NCBI GenBank assembly: GCA_016713965.1
Contig: JADJOC010000009.1
Coordinates: 868,001-932,000, forward strand
Reading direction: 5' to 3'
Length of the DNA: 64,000 nt
Source: Chitinophagaceae bacterium
GTDB taxonomy: Bacteria; Bacteroidota; Bacteroidia; Chitinophagales; Chitinophagaceae
Below, in pieces: positions 9,445 to 16,689 of this stretch. A program made the translations under genes and the position numbers. How positions within the stretch are numbered: the first letter of the stretch is position 1; every line of letters starts with the position of its first letter. The notes beneath the pieces are model-generated. The model did no database searches. It was not told the DNA's origin and saw only the letters and a list, made by a program, of their open reading frames with translations.

Positions 9445-9492
9445 GGGGTCACAATCCGTTCATCGGCAGTACTGCTATTAAGCTTTTATCGA

Positions 9493-9543
9493 AGTTTAAA
9501 TAAGGAAGTCAAGTTTTAAAAACTTGACTTCCTTATTTAAACT
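9493..9543. terminator. Near-perfect 24-bp stem hairpin at the 3' end of the XRE gene
   Basis: Arms 9493-9516 and 9520-9543 are exact reverse complements around a three-base centre, built on GGAAGTCAAG/CTTGACTTCC flanked by AT pairs. The right arm includes the stop codon of the XRE gene. AT-rich outer arms give U-runs on both strands, so it could end transcription from either side. Confidence 0.75.
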
Positions 9544-9796
9544 AATCAAACCCCTCTTTAAAAAATTCTTCAAAAGTAATATTTAAAGCTTCTAAAATTC
9601 TTATAAAAGTACTCATCCGCATATCTGTTCCTCTCTCATATCTACCATACTGGCTGCTGGCAATATCATGTTCATGAGCAAAATCTTCAAAGCTTGAGAA
9701 ATCAGCTTTAATACGCAAAGCCCTCATTCTAGCACCTACTTTTTTAAAAAAAATTTCAGGATCGCCAAACAATGATTTTTTTTCCTTTGATTCCAT
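9542..9796 (-). CDS. Small XRE-family helix-turn-helix regulator
   Basis: An 84-residue protein, essentially a single HTH_XRE domain (RMRALRIKADFSSFEDFAHE, then SQYGRYERGTDMRMSTFIRI and an EALNITFEEFF tail). Proteins of this size are common single-domain regulators in Bacteroidota and may control a neighbour. It is divergent from the 75-residue gene at 9906 across about 110 bases, where an operator would be expected. Its target is not known. Confidence 0.85.
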   Translation of the reverse strand: MESKEKKSLFGDPEIFFKKVGARMRALRIKADFSSFEDFAHEHDIASSQYGRYERGTDMRMSTFIRILEALNITFEEFFKEGFD

Positions 9797-9905
9797 TGTT
9801 AAAGTAAAGCAATAAGCAGTCGTTAAACCAGAACTAAAAAATGCTGTATTAATTAGTGCCGGAGCAATAAATGTTATATATTTGACATAAAATCATTAAT
9901 ACAGT

Positions 9906-10133
9906 ATGCCTAAAAAAACAAAACACCTACCTAATATTCAATCCAAAAAAACGATCCACGATTTTTTCAAAACTTTCCCTATCGAAGACAGTAGGTTTTT
10001 ATTATGGGAAATGCTCATTTCCTCCATCAGCTATGATGAAACCAAACCTCACATGCGCCACACCTTTATGGATTTTTACCATAAACTGCAAGAATTAGTA
10101 GAAGCTAACCATTTGCTCTTAAAAAAGAAGTGA
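9906..10133 (+). CDS. Small conserved-looking protein of unknown function
   Basis: A 75-residue Lys-rich protein (MPKKTKHLPNIQSKKTIHDF start) with a predicted helical body and the segment FLLWEMLISSISYDE. I recognise no domain and no signal peptide. It is divergent from the XRE gene, and the pair together may be a small accessory module inserted between the paaE and paaA units. An ATG start and even codon use support real coding; function is unknown. Confidence 0.6.
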   Translation: MPKKTKHLPNIQSKKTIHDFFKTFPIEDSRFLLWEMLISSISYDETKPHMRHTFMDFYHKLQELVEANHLLLKKK

Positions 10134-10138
10134 TTAAA

Positions 10139-10195
10139 TAACCGCAGAGACGGAGAGGTGCTGAGATGTCCTCTGCGGCTTTCCGCCTCCGCGGT
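10139..10195. repeat. REP-like palindromic intergenic repeat
   Basis: Complementary segments ACCGCAGAG...CTCTGCGG, followed by CCGCCTCCGCGGT, can fold into a hairpin. The block is of the CCGCAGAGACG type that recurs between genes in many bacteria. It lies after the 75-residue gene and about 170 bases before the paaA operator. Confidence 0.5.
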
Positions 10196-10360
10196 AAAAA
10201 AGACCAATAGAAATTCTATCGCTGATTGGCTGCGGGATAGAAATGGAAAACACGGTGAAGGTTTTGTAGCTTAGCCTACGCCGGATTTGTAATGTATAGC
10301 CCGGACTGCTGCTGAATAAAGATAAAATGCCCACAGCCCCAAAACATTAATTTCTTGCAC

Positions 10361-10386
10361 AAAAAACTAACAAACGTTAGTTTTTT
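10361..10386. promoter_or_regulatory. Predicted TetR (PaaR-like) operator upstream of paaA
   Basis: Perfect 11-bp arms AAAAAACTAAC and GTTAGTTTTTT separated by AAAC form a 26-bp palindrome 30 bases before the paaA ATG. The core is the same as at 5174-5195. A TATCTTTA box just downstream (10389-10396) is a plausible -7 element, so bound repressor would sit on the promoter. Confidence 0.75.
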
Positions 10387-10415
10387 AGTATCTTTATGCT
10401 CTTAAAACCCATGTT

Positions 10416-11363
10416 ATGGCTGTACAAAATTTTGAATACCTTTTTCTACAAAAAATAGACCAGGAAATAAAAATTGAACCAAAAGACTGGATGCCCGAGG
10501 CATACCGTAAAACAAACGTGCGCCAGATCAGCCAGCATGCCCATAGCGAAATTGTAGGCATGCTGCCCGAAGCCAACTGGATATCAAGGGCACCATCTTT
10601 AAAAAGAAAAGCTATTTTAATTGCCAAAGTGCAGGACGAAGCCGGTCATGGTTTGTATTTGTATTCTGCCGCAGAAACCTTAGGCACTTCCCGTGATCAG
10701 ATGATTAATGACCTGCACAGCGGCAAAGCGAAATATTCCTCCATTTTTAATTATCCCACGCTTACCTGGGCAGATATGGGTGCTATTGGCTGGCTGGTCG
10801 ATGGGGCTGCCATTTTAAACCAGGTAATGCTGTGCCGTACTTCTTACGGGCCATATGCAAGGGCGATGGTGCGTATTTGTAAGGAAGAAAGCTTTCACCA
10901 GCGCCAGGGATTTGAATCATTGCTGGTTTTGAGCCGCGGTACAAAAGAACAGAAAGATATGTGCCAGGATGCTATTAACCGATGGTGGTGGCCCAGCCTG
11001 ATGATGTTTGGCCCAAAAGACAGCGAAAGCACTAACAGCGACCAGAGCATGGCCTGGAAAATAAAACGTAAAACCAATGATGAGCTTCGCCAGCAATTTG
11101 TTGATATGGCTGTGGAGCAGGTAAAAATATTGGGAATGACATTGCCCGATCCTGCACTGAAATGGAATGAGGAAAGGCAGCACTATGATTTTGGACAGAT
11201 AAACTGGGATGAATTTTGGAACGTGGTAAAAGGAAACGGGCCATGCAACAAGCAACGTTTAGCTGCAAGAAAAAAAGCACACGATGATGGAGCCTGGGTA
11301 AGGGAAGCAGCGCTGGCATATGCAGAGAAAATGAAGAATATTGAAAAGCAAAAAGCAGCTTAG
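10416..11363 (+). CDS. paaA: Phenylacetyl-CoA epoxidase catalytic subunit PaaA
   Basis: A 315-residue di-iron subunit that, with PaaB, PaaC and reductase PaaE, epoxidises the ring of phenylacetyl-CoA. Two ExxH iron-ligand motifs are visible, E75-AG-H78 in KVQDEAGHG and E158-SF-H161 in CKEESFHQRQ, with a further candidate Glu at 45. Length is close to E. coli PaaA (about 310). It is first gene of the paaA-paaI unit and has a predicted TetR operator directly upstream. A 69-base gap with an ORF6N gene then separates it from paaB, which is unusual. Confidence 0.96.
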   Translation: MAVQNFEYLFLQKIDQEIKIEPKDWMPEAYRKTNVRQISQHAHSEIVGMLPEANWISRAPSLKRKAILIAKVQDEAGHGLYLYSAAETLGTSRDQMINDLHSGKAKYSSIFNYPTLTWADMGAIGWLVDGAAILNQVMLCRTSYGPYARAMVRICKEESFHQRQGFESLLVLSRGTKEQKDMCQDAINRWWWPSLMMFGPKDSESTNSDQSMAWKIKRKTNDELRQQFVDMAVEQVKILGMTLPDPALKWNEERQHYDFGQINWDEFWNVVKGNGPCNKQRLAARKKAHDDGAWVREAALAYAEKMKNIEKQKAA

Positions 11364-11432
11364 GTCTCAAGGGAAGATGTTAATAATGTATCTTTATTTT
11401 GCTAACTATACATTTAACAAAAAACACCTGCA

Positions 11433-11942
11433 ATGCAATTATCAGTTATCCAAAATAAAATATTTGAAATAAGGGGGCAAAAAATAATGCTCGATTTTGA
11501 CCTGGCGGAATTATATGAAGTTGAAACAAAAGTATTTAATCAGGCAGTTAAGAGAAATATAGAAAGATTTCCTGCTGATTTTATGTTTACCCTTACACAG
11601 AAAGAATTCCAGAGTTTGAGGTCACAATTTGTGACCTCAAAAAGAGGAGGAACCAGATATCTTCCCAGTGCTTTTACAGAGCAGGGCGTAGCTATGCTTT
11701 CCAGTGTATTGAACAGCGAAAAAGCAATTGCTGTAAATATTGGGATTATCAGGACATTTGTATTGATACGCCAATCAATAATAAGCTATAAAGAATTAAA
11801 TGATAAATTAAAAAAACTCGAAAAGAAGTATAATAAAAATTTTAATGAAGTTTTTAAAGCACTGGATTTTTTGCTTGCTGATAAAGCGCAACAGGAAGAT
11901 TTTAAAAACAGAAAACGCATAGGTTTTAAAATTGAAGAATAA
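11433..11942 (+). CDS. ORF6N-domain protein inserted between paaA and paaB
   Basis: A 169-residue protein with an N-terminal ORF6N domain (about residues 5-95: FEIRGQKIMLDFDLAELYEV, then RNIERFPADFMFTLTQKEF and LPSAFTEQGVAMLSSVLNSE) and a short charged coiled coil at the C-terminus. ORF6N is found in phage and in many stand-alone bacterial genes of unclear role, probably nucleic-acid binding. It splits paaA from paaB and stops 13 bases before paaB, so it should be co-transcribed. It has no known part in phenylacetate breakdown and looks like a passenger. Confidence 0.9.
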   Translation: MQLSVIQNKIFEIRGQKIMLDFDLAELYEVETKVFNQAVKRNIERFPADFMFTLTQKEFQSLRSQFVTSKRGGTRYLPSAFTEQGVAMLSSVLNSEKAIAVNIGIIRTFVLIRQSIISYKELNDKLKKLEKKYNKNFNEVFKALDFLLADKAQQEDFKNRKRIGFKIEE

Positions 11943-11955
11943 AAATTGAGTTAAA

Positions 11956-12324
11956 ATGAACATCCAAGTAAGAAAATTTTATTACGGCGACATCCCTGAA
12001 GAAAATGCCGGGGGCAACGAAATAAAAAATAACCTGCAAGATGAAGCAGCATGGCCGCTCTGGGAAGTATTTATCCGCAGCAAACAAGGGCTTGATCACA
12101 AGCATGTGGGCAGCCTTCATGCGGCAGATGCAGCTATGGCAATAGAAAATGCACGGGACGTTTATACCAGGAGAATGGAAGGAGTAAGTATCTGGGCTGT
12201 AGAATCAAAATATATTCATGCCAGTAATCCTGATGATGCCGGGGCATTGTATGAGCCTGCCAATGATAAAGTATATCGCCATCCTACTTTTTATGATTTA
12301 CCTGATGAGCTGAAGCATATGTAA
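11956..12324 (+). CDS. paaB: Phenylacetyl-CoA epoxidase subunit PaaB
   Basis: A 122-residue subunit of the PaaABC epoxidase that helps hold the complex together. The conserved core begins WPLWEVFIRSKQGLDHKHVG and includes AMAIENARDVYTRR. Length exceeds the roughly 95 residues of E. coli PaaB because of an N-terminal extension of about 30 residues; the ATG at 11956 is the only reasonable start. It is bounded by the ORF6N gene upstream and the four-helix-bundle gene downstream. Confidence 0.93.
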   Translation: MNIQVRKFYYGDIPEENAGGNEIKNNLQDEAAWPLWEVFIRSKQGLDHKHVGSLHAADAAMAIENARDVYTRRMEGVSIWAVESKYIHASNPDDAGALYEPANDKVYRHPTFYDLPDELKHM

Positions 12325-12330
12325 TTGTTC

Positions 12331-12777
12331 AGGAATTAGGAATTAGTTAAAAAGCTTCTATGAATTATAAAGGATACAAGGATTTGGAATGTTATAAGCA
12401 GGCAAGATTATTAAGAATTTTTATTGCTGGGATTACCAAACAATTTCCACCACATGAAAAATTCTTAATTATAGCACAGGTAACTGATTCTTCCAGGTCA
12501 ATTACTACAAATATTGCTGAAGGTTACGGAAGATATACTTTTACAGATACCAGGAATTTTTTTATTATAGCCAGGGGTTCCACTACTGAAACTATGGAGC
12601 ATTTAGCAACTGCCTTTGATGAACAATATATTAATGAAGAAACTTTAAAATCAGGAGAGGAAATGTGCGAACTGGTATTCAAGCTAATCAATGGCTATAT
12701 TGCATATTTGGATAAATCAAAACGACAAATTAAGCAAACTTCAAACCCTAATTCCTAATTACAAATCCCTAATTCCT
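12331..12777. repeat. Heptamer-based inverted repeats bracketing the four-helix-bundle gene
   Basis: Left block 12331-12346 is two AGGAATT-type heptamers. Right blocks at 12748-12760 and 12769-12777 are CTAATTC-type heptamers. AATTAGGAATTAG (12334-12346) is the exact reverse complement of 12748-12760, 13 bp. The stop codon of the enclosed gene is inside the right arm, and paaC starts 3 bases after the last right block. In RNA the arms would pair and loop out the whole gene. Confidence 0.7.
12360..12758 (+). CDS. Four-helix-bundle (23S rRNA intervening-sequence type) protein inserted between paaB and paaC
   Basis: A 132-residue protein of the four-helix-bundle family (TIGR02436, also called S23 or IVP). 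Typical blocks are YKDLECYKQARLLRIFI, QVTDSSRSITTNIAEGYGR and FFIIARGSTTETMEHLATA. Relatives are encoded by intervening sequences in spirochaete 23S rRNA and include the Avd accessory protein of diversity-generating retroelements. No reverse transcriptase is nearby. The gene sits inside the paa operon within a 13-bp inverted repeat, which suggests an IVS-like insertion unit. Its function is unknown. Confidence 0.9.
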   Translation: MNYKGYKDLECYKQARLLRIFIAGITKQFPPHEKFLIIAQVTDSSRSITTNIAEGYGRYTFTDTRNFFIIARGSTTETMEHLATAFDEQYINEETLKSGEEMCELVFKLINGYIAYLDKSKRQIKQTSNPNS

Positions 12778-12780
12778 TTT

Positions 12781-13551
12781 ATGAATCATCACATCAACTA
12801 CATCCTTCACCTCGCCGATAACGCTCTTATACTAAGCCAGCGCAATAGCGAATGGTGCGGACATGGACCAATTTTAGAACAGGATATAGCTATCACCAAT
12901 ATTTCTCTGGATCTGCTTGGCCAGGCCAGAAATTTTTATCAATATGCAGCAGAACTAATTAATAAATCAACAAGTCAACCAATTAAACCATCAACCGAAG
13001 ATTTACTGGCCTACCTTAGAACAGAAAGGGAATTTAAAAACTGCTTATTGGTAGAGCAACCAAACGGCGACTGGGGGCAAACTATCCTAAGGCAACATTT
13101 TTTTAGCACCTACCAGTTTTTATTATATCAAAAGCTGCAGCAAAGCAAAGACGGGCAATTAGCTGCCATAGCTGCAAAAGCCTTAAAAGAAGTCACTTAC
13201 CATGTGCAGTGGTGTAAAGAGTGGGTGGTAAGATTAGGAAATGGCACTGCAGAAAGCCACAGCCGGATGCTGCATGCGATTGATGCATTATGGAGCTATA
13301 CCGGTGAACTATTTGAAAATGCGGAATATGAATTACATTTAATTAACGAAGGTATAAGTGTTGATGTAAACTTATTAAAAAATGAATGGCAACAAAAAGT
13401 AAATGAAATTTTCAGTGAAGCTACATTACCCCTTCCTGAAAAGGTTTTTATGCATACTGGTGGTAAACAAGGCATACATACAGAATATTTAGGATTTATT
13501 TTAACAGAACTGCAATACATGCAAAAAACATACCCAGGTTGCGAATGGTAA
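12781..13551 (+). CDS. paaC: Phenylacetyl-CoA epoxidase subunit PaaC
   Basis: A 256-residue structural partner of PaaA with the same ferritin-like fold (ILEQDIAITNISLDLLGQARNFYQYA, EVTYHVQWCKEWVVRLGNGT). I take the ATG at 12781; a longer frame reaches back into the four-helix-bundle gene and its leading 30 residues do not resemble PaaC. The start lies 3 bases after the right heptamer repeat, so the repeat forms the ribosome-binding region. A short Ser/Pro/Thr-rich loop (about residues 60-75) is longer than I would expect. Confidence 0.94.
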   Translation: MNHHINYILHLADNALILSQRNSEWCGHGPILEQDIAITNISLDLLGQARNFYQYAAELINKSTSQPIKPSTEDLLAYLRTEREFKNCLLVEQPNGDWGQTILRQHFFSTYQFLLYQKLQQSKDGQLAAIAAKALKEVTYHVQWCKEWVVRLGNGTAESHSRMLHAIDALWSYTGELFENAEYELHLINEGISVDVNLLKNEWQQKVNEIFSEATLPLPEKVFMHTGGKQGIHTEYLGFILTELQYMQKTYPGCEW

Positions 13552-13574
13552 AAAATAATATAATTATATAATTA

Positions 13575-14072
13575 ATGGTGAATATTTCATCAAATATTGA
13601 AACAAGGGAAAAAGAAATCTGGAAAATTTTAGAGTCTGTCACAGATCCCGAAATTCCTGTGCTTACTATTGTAGACCTGGGTATAGTAAGAAATGTAAAA
13701 ATTAATGAAGAAGAAGTTGAAGTTAGCATTACCCCTACTTATACAGCTTGCCCGGCAATGGATATGATTGCTGTAAATATTCGCCTGGCATTATTAGAAA
13801 ATGGATATACTATTATTAAAATAACAACAGTATTATCCCCGGTATGGACTACAGATTGGATAAGTGAAACAGGGAAAGAAAAATTAAAAAGATATGGTAT
13901 TGCACCGCCTTTATCAAGTTTAGATAAAGATGGCCAGACTACAGTAATACAATGCCCGCAATGCCGCTCTGATAATGTTCATCTCATCAGCCAATTTGGT
14001 TCTACTGCCTGTAAGGCATTATACCAATGTGATGACTGTAAAGAGCCGTTTGATTATTTTAAATGTCATTAA
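13575..14072 (+). CDS. paaD: Epoxidase maturation-type protein PaaD
   Basis: A 165-residue protein with an N-terminal MIP18/DUF59 domain (SVTDPEIPVLTIVDLGIVRN, TYTACPAMDMI) and a C-terminal zinc-ribbon-like Cys set (C127PQC130, C152DDC155, C164). PaaD is needed for epoxidase activity and is thought to help assemble metal cofactors. It follows paaC by 23 bases and is in the standard paaABCD order apart from the inserted genes. Confidence 0.94.
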   Translation: MVNISSNIETREKEIWKILESVTDPEIPVLTIVDLGIVRNVKINEEEVEVSITPTYTACPAMDMIAVNIRLALLENGYTIIKITTVLSPVWTTDWISETGKEKLKRYGIAPPLSSLDKDGQTTVIQCPQCRSDNVHLISQFGSTACKALYQCDDCKEPFDYFKCH

Positions 14073-14142
14073 TATGTATTTTTTATACGAAAAACTACTT
14101 ATTTGTCAGTATTTTTACTTATTATTGTTAAAACATTGATTT

Positions 14143-14919
14143 ATGTCCTCCATACTATTTGAATGCAACCATGGCGTTGCTAAAATTACCTTAAACCGCC
14201 CGGAAAAGTATAACAGCTTTAACCGGGATATGGCCCTTTTATTACAAAAAAAATTAAATGATTGTGCTGCCGACAAAAATGTGAGGGTTGTTTACCTTAC
14301 CGGTAATGGCCGGGCATTTTGCGCAGGCCAGGATTTATGTGAATTATTAGGCGAAGACCCTCCTGGTTTTGAAGTTATATTGGCAGAACATTATAACCCG
14401 ATAATAAAAAAAATACGTAACCTGCCAAAGCCCGTAGTCTGTGCCGTAAATGGTGTAGCAGCAGGTGCGGGGGCTAATATTGCACTCGCCTGCGATATCG
14501 TGGTGGCTACTGAAAAAGCTTCTTTTATACAGGCTTTCAGCAAAATTGGTTTAATTCCTGATTGTGGAGGAACTTTTATGCTGCCCCGTTTGATTGGTAT
14601 ACAAAAAGCATCGGCCTTAATGATGCTGGGAGATAAAGTTAACGCTACAGAAGCAGAACGCATAGGTATGATTTATAAAGTTTTTAGCACCGAAACTTTT
14701 GCCGAAGAAAGTATGCAAATTGCTGTAACGCTTTCAACTATGGCTACCAGGGCATTTGCCTATACTAAAGAAGCTTTAAATGCATCACTAACCAACTCAT
14801 TGGAACAACAATTACAAAAAGAAGACGAAATACAATATAAAGCCGGGCATACACTTGATTATAGTGAAGGGATTGCTGCTTTTGTAGAAAAGAGGGAACC
14901 GGTATTTAAGGGAGAGTAA
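14143..14919 (+). CDS. paaG: Ring-epoxide isomerase PaaG (enoyl-CoA hydratase family)
   Basis: A 258-residue crotonase-fold enzyme expected to convert the ring 1,2-epoxide of phenylacetyl-CoA to oxepin-CoA. The oxyanion-hole blocks GRAFCAGQDL and VNGVAAGAGANIALACD and the PaaG-type acidic residue Asp140 in KIGLIPDCGG are present. Position after paaD favours PaaG over PaaF. The ring-opening enzyme PaaZ and the ligase PaaK are not in this window. Confidence 0.9.
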   Translation: MSSILFECNHGVAKITLNRPEKYNSFNRDMALLLQKKLNDCAADKNVRVVYLTGNGRAFCAGQDLCELLGEDPPGFEVILAEHYNPIIKKIRNLPKPVVCAVNGVAAGAGANIALACDIVVATEKASFIQAFSKIGLIPDCGGTFMLPRLIGIQKASALMMLGDKVNATEAERIGMIYKVFSTETFAEESMQIAVTLSTMATRAFAYTKEALNASLTNSLEQQLQKEDEIQYKAGHTLDYSEGIAAFVEKREPVFKGE

Positions 14920-14960
14920 TTGGTTATTATTCTTTTCCCAAAAATAAATTCCTAACCGGG

Positions 14961-15032
14961 GCTAAGAGTCAAAAAGAGAAAATGGGGAAAAGAGAACTAC
15001 TTCATATCCCTTTTCACTCTTCTCCTCTTAGC
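14961..15032. repeat. Long imperfect hairpin in the paaG-paaI gap
   Basis: GCTAAGAG (14961-14968) and CTCTTAGC (15025-15032) close a purine-rich/pyrimidine-rich hairpin whose inner strands (AAGAGAAAATGGGGA and ATCCCTTTTCACTCTT) also pair partly. It ends 13 bases before the paaI start, where it could stabilise or attenuate the transcript. Confidence 0.45.
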
Positions 15033-15045
15033 TAAAAAAATTACT

Positions 15046-15477
15046 ATGAACGAAAATGATATTTTAGCTGAAAAAGTGGTAACCCACATGATGGAAAACG
15101 ACCTTTTTAGCCAATGGCTTGGCATTAAAGTAATTGAAATAAAAGAAGGCTATAGTAAAATACAAATGACAGTGCGAAAAGAAATGATCAATGGCTTTGG
15201 CATTGTACATGGCGGTATAGCTTTTTCGTTGGCCGATAGCGCATTCGCCTTTGCCTGCAATAACAGGAATAATTTATCCGTAGCTTTAGACACATCCATC
15301 AACTTTATCAAAGCTGTTAGTGTTGCTGATAAATTAACCGCTGAGGCTAAAGAATTGCATAATGGAAAATCTACAGGGATATACCATATCACAATTAATA
15401 ACCAAAACGGCCAGCTGATATCTTTATTTAAAGGCACCTGTTTTAGAACTGGTAAAAAATTAATTGAAATAAACTAA
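15046..15477 (+). CDS. paaI: Hotdog-fold acyl-CoA thioesterase PaaI
   Basis: A 143-residue 4HBT-family thioesterase with the PaaI signature FGIVHGGIAFSLADSAFAFACN. PaaI hydrolyses dead-end CoA esters, releasing CoA when the phenylacetate pathway stalls. Length is typical. It is the last + strand gene of the contiguous paa unit, 126 bases after paaG. Confidence 0.93.
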   Translation: MNENDILAEKVVTHMMENDLFSQWLGIKVIEIKEGYSKIQMTVRKEMINGFGIVHGGIAFSLADSAFAFACNNRNNLSVALDTSINFIKAVSVADKLTAEAKELHNGKSTGIYHITINNQNGQLISLFKGTCFRTGKKLIEIN

Positions 15478-15514
15478 ATAAAAAACTTTACTTCTTAGCA
15501 CCTTTCCCTGAAAA

Positions 15515-15649
15515 CTATTTTACTATCCAGTAAGTAACTGCCAGCCATATTAGCCCTTTAATTAAAAAAAACATAAATCCCCAAAAACCAAGCTTTTTTA
15601 CCCAGCTTACTATTCGGGAGGATTTAGCATTTTTTTCAGCACTCATCAT
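15515..15649 (-). CDS. 44-residue small membrane protein
   Basis: A short frame reading MMSAEKNAKSSRIVSWVKKL, then one hydrophobic helix with aromatic edges (GFWGFMFFLIKGLIWLAVTY) and WIVK before a TAG. The positive-inside charge pattern and double ATG support a real single-pass inner-membrane peptide. It lies 6 bases upstream of the ABM monooxygenase start on the other side of paaI, transcribed toward paaI. Similar short proteins occur in Bacteroidota, but I know of no function. A second possible start is the ATG at 15646. Confidence 0.6.
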   Translation of the reverse strand: MMSAEKNAKSSRIVSWVKKLGFWGFMFFLIKGLIWLAVTYWIVK

Positions 15650-15655
15650 AAAAAT

Positions 15656-15985
15656 TTAATTAGCTATTACCTTATAAGTTTTAAAGTCGCTGGTCATAGG
15701 CGATGGTTTACCTTCTGCTTTTGCTTTTGCTAAATCTGCAAAACCACGTTTGTGCCCTTCAATAAATGCAGGAGAGCTTGTCCATGTTTTAAAAGCTTCT
15801 TCAGTTTCCCAATGGCTTACTATCAAATAAGCATCACCTTCTTTTAACGGTTTTAATACCTGCATATCTACAAAACCAGGCATGGTATCAATGGCATGAG
15901 CCCTTGAACCAAATAATTCTTCAAAACGTTCCCTGTAATCAGTATTACAGGTAATATAATTTACAGCTACAAAATTTCTTTCCAT
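15656..15985 (-). CDS. Antibiotic biosynthesis monooxygenase (ABM) domain protein
   Basis: A compact 109-residue ferredoxin-like ABM protein (start chosen at 15985, NFVAVNYITCNTDYRERFEE). Features are TMPGFVDMQVLKP and LIVSHWETEEAFKTWTSSPAF, as in IsdG/HmoB-like haem-degrading enzymes and related monooxygenases. The substrate could be haem or an aromatic; the position between paaI and paaY makes a role in aromatic metabolism conceivable but unproven. Upstream, about 110 bases separate it from the divergent paaY. Confidence 0.88.
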   Translation of the reverse strand: MERNFVAVNYITCNTDYRERFEELFGSRAHAIDTMPGFVDMQVLKPLKEGDAYLIVSHWETEEAFKTWTSSPAFIEGHKRGFADLAKAKAEGKPSPMTSDFKTYKVIAN

Positions 15986-16098
15986 AATATATTGTATTTC
16001 TTTAAGATTAAGCAAAGTTAAAATTTGTCATCGAATTGTCAGTTTCATAATCGGGAATAAAGTTTACAGAATGCGAAAAAATCAACAACTTCGTGCAT

Positions 16099-16689
16099 AT
16101 GATTTACCAATTTAATAATTACAAGCCGGTTATACATATTTCATCTTTTATACACCCACAGGCCACTATTACAGGTAACGTAATTATTGGTAAAAAAGTA
16201 TATATTGGTCCGGGGGCTGCTATCCGGGGAGATTGGGGGCAAATTATTATAGAAGATGGTTGTAATGTACAGGAAAACTGTACTATTCATATGTTTCCCG
16301 GAGTAACAGTTATGTTAAGAGAAAATGCCCACATTGGCCATGGTGCTATTATCCATGGTGCCACTATTGGTAAAAACTGCCTGGTAGGCATGAATGCAGT
16401 GATTATGGATAATGTGCAATTGGGCGATGAATGTATTATTGGTGCTTTAACTTTTATCAAAGCTGATGAAATTATCCCGGCCAGGAGTGTAGTAGTTGGT
16501 AATCCCGGAAAGATCGTAAAACAAGTGAGTGATGAAATGATGGAGTGGAAAACGGAAGGGACAAAATTATACCAACAATTGCCACAGGATATGTTTAACA
16601 ACTGGCAGGAGTGTGAGCCATTAAGGGAAATACCTGAAGAGTTGCAGTTACAAATGGGTAATTATAAAACGTGGAATGAAAGTAAGTAA
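16099..16689 (+). CDS. paaY: PaaY, gamma-carbonic-anhydrase-like thioesterase
   Basis: A 196-residue left-handed beta-helix protein made of hexapeptide repeats (ATITGNVIIGKKVYIGPG, AAIRGDWGQIIIEDGC) with metal-site histidines in NCTIHMF and NAHIGHGAIIHG. PaaY assists CoA release in phenylacetate catabolism. A GTG two codons upstream is possible, but the ATG at 16099 is preferred. The C-terminal tail (CEPLREIPEELQLQ) is characteristic of PaaY rather than generic CaiE-like proteins. It closes the paa region. Confidence 0.9.
   Translation: MIYQFNNYKPVIHISSFIHPQATITGNVIIGKKVYIGPGAAIRGDWGQIIIEDGCNVQENCTIHMFPGVTVMLRENAHIGHGAIIHGATIGKNCLVGMNAVIMDNVQLGDECIIGALTFIKADEIIPARSVVVGNPGKIVKQVSDEMMEWKTEGTKLYQQLPQDMFNNWQECEPLREIPEELQLQMGNYKTWNESK

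Noticed and set aside
12360..12758. Diversity-generating retroelement (Avd-like accessory gene)
   Set aside because: No reverse transcriptase or template/variable repeat pair is visible nearby.
12691..12780. Longer PaaC starting inside the four-helix-bundle gene
   Set aside because: The extra 30 residues come from the repeat region and another gene's frame; the ATG at 12781 matches the PaaC start.
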